Positions 1 through 6,700 of a stretch of DNA of 7,686 nt are shown here, in pieces (within the stretch, counting starts at the first letter, position 1; each line of letters opens with the position of its first letter). The translations under genes were made by a program, and so were the position numbers. The stretch is from assembly GCA_964561495.1 (NCBI GenBank), contig CAZLPW010000092.1, forward strand, positions 1-7,686, read 5' to 3'. The notes beneath the pieces were generated by a model. The model made no database searches. It was not told where the DNA came from and saw only the letters and a program-made list of their open reading frames with translations. Source of the stretch: CAZLPW01 sp964561495 (GTDB lineage Bacteria; Fidelibacterota; Marinisomatia; Marinisomatales; UBA1611).

Positions 1-38
1 CAATGGAATGAATCAGAGTAAATAATTTGATTACAATC

Positions 39-70
39 AAAGCCTCACATTCGTGGGGTTTTTTGTTTTT
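39..70 (+). terminator. Rho-independent terminator of a gene off the left edge
   Basis: A hairpin with a four-base ATTC loop (49-52) pairs CCTCAC (43-48) with GTGGGG (53-58), with one T-G wobble. It extends outward through G42-T59 and A-T pairs at 39-41/60-62. A T-rich tract follows (59-64 and 66-70). The orientation serves a plus-strand gene. Stop codons occur in all three plus frames at 9-11, 19-21 and 23-25, so the first bases may be the tail of an upstream coding region, but its frame cannot be decided from so short a stretch. Confidence 0.7.
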
Positions 71-123
71 AGTCTAAGATTGGTCTGTTTAGTGTTAAAA
101 AGGGCTGAATTGGACTGATTTCA

Positions 124-157
124 TTGGACCTGTCACTGGTTTTTTTGTGGGATTATG
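124..157 (+). repeat. Left flanking direct repeat of the RM cassette
   Basis: The first 20 bases follow TTGGACCTGTYACTGGTTTT, matching 19 of 20 positions of the copy at 2143-2174. A T-rich run and ATTATG follow in both copies, with small indels between. The copy ends one base before the stop codon of the endonuclease gene (158-160 on the minus strand). Together with the right copy it brackets exactly the two RM genes and their upstream region. The core ACCTGTCACTGGT is an imperfect dyad (ACCnGT-n-ACnGGT). A shorter relative, ATTGGACTG, lies 14 bases upstream at 109-117. Confidence 0.65.
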
Positions 158-964
158 CTATGCTGACCTAATATGTAAGGAACCTTTATATTTATTATTC
201 ATAAATCTTGTCCATTTATCGATACTAGATTTTTTTTCTATCATTCTTTTGGAAACCAATGGATATCCACTTGGCATTCCTTTACTTCTAATGCTGAAAA
301 CAAGTTTATTCCAATAATGCTCAATAGCATTTGATTCATCAAAAATTTTCCAAGTATTTTGCAGAAATGGAGAGCTGAAACTTATTATAAACCTCGCAGG
401 ATAATCTGATTTCTTGCTTCCAGAACCATAAAATAAAAAATAATTTAGGAATGGTTTAATAATTTCTCGTTTTTCTTTAAAGGGTATATCATTTGATTTG
501 ACATCTTGCCGAATCTCACCTAGTTCTCTAAGATGCCAATATTCATTAATTATTTTATCTAATTCAAAAATATTACCGCCACAAATTTTAGAGGCAAATT
601 CAAAACCAGGTCTTGTTGTATGATTTACTAGGGCAGGCGGTGCGTTTCTTGTAGATTTTAAGGATATACCTAAATTATTGATTACTATATCTGACTTTGC
701 ACTAGTTTTAGCCTTTTCAAACCCTAGTTTAATGGATAAGTCTTTTAAAGTTTTATCGTTATAATTTTCAATATTATTCAAAATGGTATTGAATTCATTA
801 TTTTGATAAAAATTATTATTTAGAGCCAATATACCCTGTTTAGTAGTTTCATTATAATTGCTAATTGAGTTAATCTTTCCAAAGCCTGGTATAGGTTCAT
901 TGCTCTGCTGCATTGCTAATAATTTTATTTTTAAAAGCAACTCATCTCTTTCACCATTGTTCAT
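158..964 (-). CDS. Probable type II restriction endonuclease, PD-(D/E)XK-like
   Basis: This 268-residue protein is encoded directly downstream of a C5-cytosine methyltransferase on the same strand. That context is the main reason to call it the cognate restriction enzyme, which would cleave unmethylated DNA at the site the partner protects. A candidate catalytic core lies at residues 90-105: KSDIVINNLGISLKS, with Asp92, then Ser101-Leu-Lys103 after a short beta-hairpin. This resembles PD-(D/E)XK nucleases, in which the second acidic residue is sometimes replaced. A conserved-looking APPALVNHTTRPGFEF segment (108-123) follows. The N-terminal 80 residues are polar and Asn-rich, and the C-terminus is basic. 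There is no signal peptide or membrane segment. The ATG has only a weak AAAGA-type ribosome site. A gap of 91 bp separates it from the methyltransferase stop, so the two are probably co-transcribed. I do not recognise the family with certainty. Another RM-associated protein is the main alternative. Confidence 0.7.
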   Translation of the reverse strand: MNNGERDELLLKIKLLAMQQSNEPIPGFGKINSISNYNETTKQGILALNNNFYQNNEFNTILNNIENYNDKTLKDLSIKLGFEKAKTSAKSDIVINNLGISLKSTRNAPPALVNHTTRPGFEFASKICGGNIFELDKIINEYWHLRELGEIRQDVKSNDIPFKEKREIIKPFLNYFLFYGSGSKKSDYPARFIISFSSPFLQNTWKIFDESNAIEHYWNKLVFSIRSKGMPSGYPLVSKRMIEKKSSIDKWTRFMNNKYKGSLHIRSA

Positions 965-1055
965 ACAAATCTTTTTTTATTGTAGAAATGTATAAAGATT
1001 AATTAATAAAGTACAGTGATATGAGGTAGTAGGCTATTTAAAGATATTTCAGTGT

Positions 1056-1991
1056 TTAATTAGTTGAGATATTTAGGCTCAATGTTTCTTTATCGACAAC
1101 TAATTTTGGTGAGAGATTTTTTAATTTAAGATAGGATTTAATTTCATTTGCTACTGCTCTAACCGCATTAACAGCAACGCTATTACCTAATTGTTTCATC
1201 GCCTGTGTTTTTGGAACAGGAAATTCGAAGTTAGAGGGGAGTCCCATCATCTTTTTTCCTTGTTTAATTTCTAGCTGTACCACTTTCCCATCTACTCTAT
1301 AGGAGTCCCAATTTCGTCTGTCATTAATATTGGATCCACGACCTCCAACTCTTAAGGTGAAGCCAATTTTTCTATCGCATTTTCCACCCCAAATATCTGA
1401 CATTGTTAGCTTCAATTCTTGTGGCTCTGGGAAGATAAAAGGGTATGGGTATTTATGCTCTTTTGGAAAACCAATTATAAAAATTCTTGGTCTATGTTGT
1501 GGTAGTCCATAATCAGATGCCTTAATGATTTTGTGTGTAATATTATACTCTAGCTCATTTTCAAGAATATCTTTGATTATAATAAATGTTCTTCCACCAT
1601 CATGATTCATTAGATGTCTAACATTTTCTAAAAAAATCGCATCTGGTCTTTTTTCAGCGATTATATCTCTGATTACAAAAAACATATTTCCTCTCTCCTC
1701 AAGTTCTTCGGAGAATCCTTTTTTATATCCAGCCTGAGAAAAGGGTTGGCAAGGAAACCCTGCGCAAAGAATATTATGATTGGGAATCTTTTTTGGATTT
1801 ACTTTTAAAATATCATCATTAAATAATTGATCATTAAATATTGAGGGAGATATGTCCTCAAAGTTTTTTTTATATGTTTCTCTAGCATATTTATCAATCT
1901 CAGATGCAAAAACACAATCCCACTCATCATCGTGAATAGCCAGATGAAATCCTCCTATTCCTGCAAAAAGATCTATAAAACTCTTTTTCAT
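1056..1991 (-). CDS. DNA (cytosine-5)-methyltransferase, type II RM
   Basis: This complete 311-residue m5C methyltransferase transfers a methyl group from S-adenosylmethionine to carbon 5 of cytosine in a short target site, protecting DNA from the neighbouring nuclease. All core motifs are visible: motif I FIDLFAGIGGFHLA (5-18, SAM binding), motif IV GFPCQPFSQAG with catalytic Cys81, motif VI Glu122-Asn-Val, motif VIII QHRPR (165-169), and motif X QLGNSVAVNA (267-276). The target-recognition region between VIII and X is short and contains RVGGRGSNINDRRNWD (214-229). From memory this resembles enzymes acting on GGNNCC/GGYRCC-like sites, but that is unverified. I chose the ATG at 1991, giving MKKSFIDLF. 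An in-frame TTG two codons upstream (1997) adds nothing. No strong Shine-Dalgarno sequence is seen. The gene lies upstream of the endonuclease, so methylation would be expressed first. Confidence 0.95.
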   Translation of the reverse strand: MKKSFIDLFAGIGGFHLAIHDDEWDCVFASEIDKYARETYKKNFEDISPSIFNDQLFNDDILKVNPKKIPNHNILCAGFPCQPFSQAGYKKGFSEELEERGNMFFVIRDIIAEKRPDAIFLENVRHLMNHDGGRTFIIIKDILENELEYNITHKIIKASDYGLPQHRPRIFIIGFPKEHKYPYPFIFPEPQELKLTMSDIWGGKCDRKIGFTLRVGGRGSNINDRRNWDSYRVDGKVVQLEIKQGKKMMGLPSNFEFPVPKTQAMKQLGNSVAVNAVRAVANEIKSYLKLKNLSPKLVVDKETLSLNISTN

Positions 1992-2142
1992 AAACAATAA
2001 TTTAATAATCTTAGTTTTATATTTTTATTACTTACCCTATTAAAACTATTATGATAAATATCTAAAACGATATATAAAAGCCACTGATTTTATTATATTA
2101 TTGTTAAATCATACTATTGTTTAAACTAATAAATATTGTATT
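1992..2142 (-). promoter_or_regulatory. AT-rich leader upstream of the methyltransferase
   Basis: This 151-bp AT-rich stretch must carry the promoter of the RM cassette if the cassette has its own. Several TATAAA/TATAAT-like boxes occur on the minus strand, but none has a convincing -35 partner, so no single promoter is called. An 8-bp palindrome GTTTAAAC lies at 2119-2126. No separate controller (C-protein) gene is present. Confidence 0.3.
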
Positions 2143-2174
2143 TTGGACCTGTTACTGGTTTTATTTGTATTATG
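2143..2174 (+). repeat. Right flanking direct repeat, possible SDR promoter
   Basis: This is the second copy of the element at 124-157. It lies beyond the RM leader and 40 bp before the start of the dehydrogenase gene. It can be read as a plus-strand promoter: TTGGAC (2143-2148), a 19-bp spacer, then TATTAT (2168-2173), placing transcription start near 2180. The left copy lacks a well-spaced -10 box, as it diverges after the T-run. The interpretation as a target duplicated by RM insertion is inference. The repeat itself is seen directly. Confidence 0.6.
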
Positions 2175-2214
2175 ATGGGTAGATTATTATATAATTAAAA
2201 AAATGGAATAAATT

Positions 2215-2895
2215 ATGAGATACACTATAGTCATTACGGGAGTTACAAAGGGGCTGGGTAGAGCCTTGACTGAACAATATATACAACTAGGTCATATGGT
2301 AATTGGTTGTGGTCGCAATAGTAATTCCATTGCATTAATGTCCAGATCTTATCCAAAAAATACAGATTTTCAGGTTGTGGATATATCCGATTACAGGCAG
2401 GTCCGTTCTTGGGCTTCAGATGTATTAAATAAGTTTGGATCACCAGATTTTTTATTGAATAATGCAGGCATCATAAATAAAAATGCATCTTTGTGGAATG
2501 TTTCAGTTAAGGAATTTTCAGAGGTAATAGATATCAATCTAAAAGGTGCGCATAATACTATCAAAGAATTTCTGCCAGAAATGATCAAAGTCGGAAAAGG
2601 GATGGTGGTTAATTTCAGTTCTGGCTGGGGTAGAAGCACTTCCCCAGAAGTAGCACCGTATTGTAGCAGTAAATGGGCTATTGAAGGTTTATCCAAGTCT
2701 CTGGCACAGGAACTTCCTGAAGGTATAACAAGCGTGGCGCTTAATCCTGGAGTGATTGATACAGATATGCTGAGGTCCTGCTGGAGTGAAAATGCGGCAG
2801 TGTATGAAAAACCAGAAAATTGGGCAAAAAGAGCTGCACCTTTTATTCTAAATATTAATCCAAAAGACAATGGAGCATCATTGACCGCCCCTTAG
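2215..2895 (+). CDS. Short-chain dehydrogenase/reductase (SDR)
   Basis: This complete 226-residue classical SDR is a cytosolic NAD(P)H-dependent oxidoreductase acting on an alcohol or carbonyl group. The Rossmann signature TGVTKGLG is at 8-15, with the adenine-contacting Asp at 56, NNAG at 82-85, and the catalytic tetrad Asn108, Ser136, Tyr149 and Lys153 (YCSSK). The cofactor-side NPGVIDTDM follows. Arg34 at the end of the second strand (GCGRN) favours NADP(H), as in many family members. The length is slightly short of the usual ~250 residues, but the end (NGASLTAP) looks like a natural SDR C-terminus. The start ATG is preceded by a weak GGAA (2205-2208). That GGAA sits inside a three-codon ATG-GAA-TAA mini-frame at 2203-2211. 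The substrate cannot be told from sequence. The gene stands alone and converges on the tRNA. Confidence 0.93.
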   Translation: MRYTIVITGVTKGLGRALTEQYIQLGHMVIGCGRNSNSIALMSRSYPKNTDFQVVDISDYRQVRSWASDVLNKFGSPDFLLNNAGIINKNASLWNVSVKEFSEVIDINLKGAHNTIKEFLPEMIKVGKGMVVNFSSGWGRSTSPEVAPYCSSKWAIEGLSKSLAQELPEGITSVALNPGVIDTDMLRSCWSENAAVYEKPENWAKRAAPFILNINPKDNGASLTAP

Positions 2896-2942
2896 TATTC
2901 TAGGTCCAATATTACTTTGGTCTCTCATTAAAAAAGTTTGAG

Positions 2943-3026
2943 TACCGGTGGAGGGAATCGAACCCCCACTCACTTGCATGAATCGGATTTTGAATCCGAC
3001 GCGTCTACCAATTCCGCCACACCGGC
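2943..3026 (-). tRNA. tRNA-Leu (anticodon CAA)
   Basis: This 84-nt class II tRNA reads UUG codons. On the minus strand the acceptor stem GCCGGTG pairs with CACCGGT (G1-U72 wobble at the end), with discriminator A at 2943. The D arm has GCG/CGC with GGTAGA. The anticodon stem TCGGA/TCCGA encloses the loop TTCAAAA, giving anticodon CAA. A long variable arm of about 15 nt (TTCATGCAAGTGAGT) marks the leucine/serine class. The T arm has GGGGG-TTCGATT-CCCTC. The 3' CCA is not encoded, since ACT follows the acceptor stem. A run of six T lies just downstream on this strand. The tRNA converges on the SDR gene, 47 bp away. Confidence 0.95.
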
Positions 3027-3074
3027 AATTTTAAGGTTTTCTCATCGTGAAAACTACATAAACTATTGACCAAT

Positions 3075-3104
3075 TTGCACAGGCTAAAAATAGCTCGGTA
3101 CAAT
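3075..3104 (+). promoter_or_regulatory. Putative sigma70-type promoter of the T9SS/fibre operon
   Basis: TTGCAC (3075-3080) and TACAAT (3099-3104) are separated by 18 bp on the plus strand. This predicts transcription from about 3111 and a leader of about 130 nt before the first start codon. A second GTACAAT lies 10 bp after the first (3098-3104 and 3108-3114), and the pair forms a GTAC-N6-GTAC dyad. The leader also contains a 12-bp palindrome ATTAATATTAAT (3220-3231) just before the ribosome site. This is prediction only. Confidence 0.45.
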
Positions 3105-3243
3105 ATAGTACAATGATTCGATCTGTCAGTTAGCACTGTTCAATTAATTATTCCTAGTTTTAGTTTAAAGAATTTTTACTTAATTATTCGTTATATTAAT
3201 GAGCGCAATATTAATAATAATTAATATTAATGAAAGGAACTTT

Positions 3244-3774
3244 ATGAAACTTAATACCAAACTTATTTTATACTTAGCGCTATTCATTTCGACTACCTTT
3301 CCACAGGAAACCATTCTCAAACAAACAACATTTTCTTCATTAGCCGTTAATAAAAATGGAGAAAACACAGGTGCTCTTTTAGGAACAGTAGGGCAGCCTT
3401 TTGTTGGGAAGTTGGAAAATAATAATATAATTATTTCAACTGGTTTTTGGGGGAGTGTAGCAAATGTATTGCTTGGAGTAGAAGATTTTTTACCAACGGA
3501 GTTTGCAATATCTAATGCATATCCAAATCCGTTTAACCCAACTGTAATGATTGATTTTCAAATACCTGAAAAAACAGACGTTAAGATTATGGTATTTGAT
3601 GTATTAGGTCGTCTTACATTTTCACGCGAACAAAAATTTTCTGAGGCTGGTAAATATCAGTTTAAATGGCATGGAATAACAAACAGTGGTAAAACTATAG
3701 CCAGCGGAATTTATTTTGTGGCTATTCAACATAAAACAAAAGTTTATAACCAAAAAATCACTTTTTTGAAATAG
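3244..3774 (+). CDS. Small secreted protein with T9SS C-terminal sorting domain
   Basis: This 176-residue exported protein begins with a Sec signal peptide (Lys2/Lys6, hydrophobic 7-19, likely cut near FPQ-E). The mature N-terminal part (28-72) carries LLGTVGQPFVG and a closing ISTGFW, a beta-rich motif seen in short T9SS cargo of Marinimicrobia/Ignavibacteria-type genomes. The C-terminal third (about 89-176) is a type A sorting domain with an FlgD-like fold: AYPNPFNPT at 92-100, VFDVLGR, then SGIYF near the end. Such domains direct passage across the outer membrane and surface attachment through the type IX system. I chose the ATG at 3244 because AAAGGA (3233-3238) lies five bases upstream. 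An in-frame ATG at 3199 has no ribosome site and would put charged residues before the signal peptide. The gene is tightly coupled to the fibre gene that follows. Its own biochemical role is unknown. Confidence 0.85.
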   Translation: MKLNTKLILYLALFISTTFPQETILKQTTFSSLAVNKNGENTGALLGTVGQPFVGKLENNNIIISTGFWGSVANVLLGVEDFLPTEFAISNAYPNPFNPTVMIDFQIPEKTDVKIMVFDVLGRLTFSREQKFSEAGKYQFKWHGITNSGKTIASGIYFVAIQHKTKVYNQKITFLK

Positions 3775-3777
3775 GAG
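3773..3777 (+). promoter_or_regulatory. Shine-Dalgarno AGGAG overlapping the upstream stop codon
   Basis: The TAG stop of the T9SS-sorted gene (3772-3774) shares its last two bases with AGGAG. That motif sits six bases before the fibre start ATG at 3784. Ribosomes ending on the first gene therefore finish on the second gene's binding site, which implies translational coupling and joint production. Confidence 0.8.
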
Positions 3778-3783
3778 AAAATC

Positions 3784-6700
3784 ATGAAAAAATCAATAAT
3801 TATAATATTAGCGTTCTTTACTTATATTTTTGCGCAGCCAGGTATTAGTGCCCCAAATGAGATTTCATTTCAGGGAATGCTTACGAATACAGATGGAAGT
3901 ATATATGAAGATGGGGAATATCAATTAACTTTTCGTTTTATTAGAACTACTCAAGGTGGATCTGAACAGACGATATGGGAAGAGGAGCATATGGCTTCAG
4001 TCCAAAATGGTGTTTTCTCAGTTCTTCTTGGTAGTATTACAACCTTGCCTCAAAATATTCCAGGAAATGTTATGTTAGAAACTCAAGTTGGCGATGAGGT
4101 CTTAACTCCTAGGCAAACGTTTAGCTCAGTACCTTTCTCGTTAAAATCAAATATGGCTAACCTATCTCTTGAGGCAATATCATCAGACTCCTCGAATTAT
4201 TCAGAAGTCTCTAGGCATGCTATATATGCTGATAGTGCAATGTATTCTATGAACGCGCCTTTAGCTGACACTGCCCAATTTTCTCATTATTCTAATCATG
4301 CAATGCACTCTGATTCAGCTATGTATACTACATATTCGCAACATGCTTCACATGCAGATACTGCAATGATGACTGCTCACAGTGTACATGCTGATACTTC
4401 AGGTTTCAGTATCCATTCTAGTTATTCTCTTTATTCCGATACATCGGGGTTTGCGAATCAGAGTGGTTATTCATTTTATGCTGACACGGCACATTATTTA
4501 GTCAATATGCCTACTATTGATTCTGTAATGTTTTCTGAACAATCAAATTATGCATTAACAGCTGACACGGCAGTTATATCTATGCAAAGCTTGTATTCAG
4601 ATACAGCAACAATTGCTTTAACTAGTGCTGATGCTGTTAGTCAGTTAAATGATCTTTCAGATGCTACTACTGAAGGAGGATATGGTAATCTAGGATTAGG
4701 TGGTGGTGTACTTGCGACTACTGAAGGCGCTTATAATCTTGCATTTGGATACGATGCATTGAGATCTAATGTAGGTGCAAGTTTTAATACTGCTTTAGGA
4801 CATAAATCAATGTGGTCAAATATTGATGGTGAAAAAAATGTAGCAATTGGATACAGCTCTTTGTACGAAAACACAAGCGGCACTCAAAATACTTCTAGTG
4901 GTTATGAGGCGCTATATTCTAATGTTGAGGGAAGTTATAATTCATCGTATGGTTACCACTCGTTATACAAGAACCTAGTAGGAAACAGTAACGTGGGCTT
5001 TGGAATGCAAACATTATATAATAATACAAGTGGTAATACCAACACTGCCATTGGAAGAAATGCTGGAATGATGAATACGACAGGATCAGGTAATATATTC
5101 ATTGGTTTTTCTGCAGGTAATAATACAGATCATCAGGAAGCTTCTAATAAACTAGTTATAGCTAATTCTTCTACAACTACTCCTCTTATTGATGGTGATT
5201 TTGAAAATGCTACTTTAAATATTAATGGTTCGATTTCAGCCGCATCTTTTTCTGGTGATGGATCAGGTTTAACCGGGATTTCATCAGGTGCAAATAATCT
5301 TAATGATCTTTCAGATGCTACCACTAATGGGGATTATAATTTAGGATTAGGAAGTCAAGCGTTAGGCAATAACACCGATGGTTATCATAATACAGCAATT
5401 GGCCGGGATGCAATGACATTAAATACCACTGGATATTCAAATACTGCTGTAGGTCTTGGTGCGCTAAGAAGTAATATTGAAGGTTTTGGAAATATAGCAC
5501 TAGGTCAGGATGCTCTGGCGCAAAATATTTCAGGAAATATGAATACTTCATCAGGTTATCAATCCTTGGAATTAAATACAACTGGTGGCCAGAATACGGC
5601 TAATGGTTATCAATCACTAGAATCGAATACAACAGGAAACTATAATACAGCCTTTGGTAAGCATTCATTAAGAAACAGCACGACAGGAAGTAGTAATTCG
5701 AGTTTCGGAATCGATGCACTTTATGAAAATACAACTGGTGGAAGCAATACTGCTATTGGGCGGAATGCAGGTGGGGATAACACAACAGGATCTGGAAATA
5801 TATTTATTGGTTATGGAGCTGGTGATAATTCAAATCATCAAACATCTTCTAATAAATTAGTTATAGCCAATTCTTCGACAACTACACCACTAATAGATGG
5901 TGACTTTGAAAATGCTACTTTAAATATTAATGGTTCTGTTTCAGCCACATCTTTTTCTGGTGATGGATCAGGTTTAACCGGGATTTCATCAGGTGCAAAT
6001 AATCTTAATGATCTTTCAGATGCATTGTTTGAGGATAATTCGATATATCTAGGTAATTCGCCATCCAGTACCAGTAGCGCTGTAAACAATGTTTCAATTG
6101 GTGTTAATGCCATGGAGTCTATTACTACAGGAGATAATAATACAGCGATAGGGCATAAAGCTTTGGAGAGCAATACAGCAGCTAATAAAAACGTTGCAGT
6201 TGGATATCTTGCTTTGAACGCGAATTCCACTGGATATGCAAACACTACTAGCGGTACCGAATCTTTACTTTCTAACACAACTGGAAGTTATAATGTATCA
6301 GTAGGTTATGAGGCTTTAAAATCAAATACAACTGGTGATAATAATATTGGTATTGGTAGGGCAGGAGACGTGATTACTACAGGAAGTGACAATATCACAA
6401 TTGGTCAGGATGCTGATCCAAGTTCAGCGAGTGCATCTAATCAAATAGTAATTGGATCTGGTGCTACAGGTCATGGTGATAACATAATAGTGATGGGTAA
6501 TGGTAGCGCAACTGCAATACACCCACATGATGATAATGAGGTAGATTTAGGTAGTAATGATTATGGGTTTAAAAATCTTTATCTGGATGGCATTGCATAC
6601 GTTGATGGCATTGATTTAAATGGAACTTCAGTCTCTGCGACTGCTGCTGAGTTAAACTTTGTTGATGGTGTTACATCTGCATTACAGACTCAATTAGATA

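Noticed and set aside
1992..1997. TTG start two codons before the methyltransferase ATG
   Set aside because: The ATG at 1991 gives the normal short lead into motif I. There is no ribosome-site evidence for the TTG.
2391..2870. 159-codon minus-strand frame within the SDR gene
   Set aside because: It is antisense to a complete SDR with every catalytic motif in place. It resembles no recognisable protein.
2902..2910. Inverted copy of ATTGGACCT downstream of the SDR gene
   Set aside because: Only nine bases match the flanking-repeat core, which could easily happen by chance in a window this size.
2943..3026. tRNA-Leu as an integration site for a mobile island carrying the RM genes
   Set aside because: No integrase and no duplicated tRNA 3' end are visible. 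The repeats around the RM cassette are unrelated to the tRNA sequence.
3199..3243. Upstream in-frame ATG for the T9SS protein
   Set aside because: It has no Shine-Dalgarno sequence and would place a charged extension before a good signal peptide. The ATG at 3244 has AAAGGA at the right distance.
5838..6278. Long minus-strand open frame opposite the fibre gene, with a near-copy at 6807-7133
   Set aside because: It lies wholly antisense to the fibre coding region. The near-copy exists only because the underlying fibre sequence is duplicated. There is no ribosome site or independent protein character.
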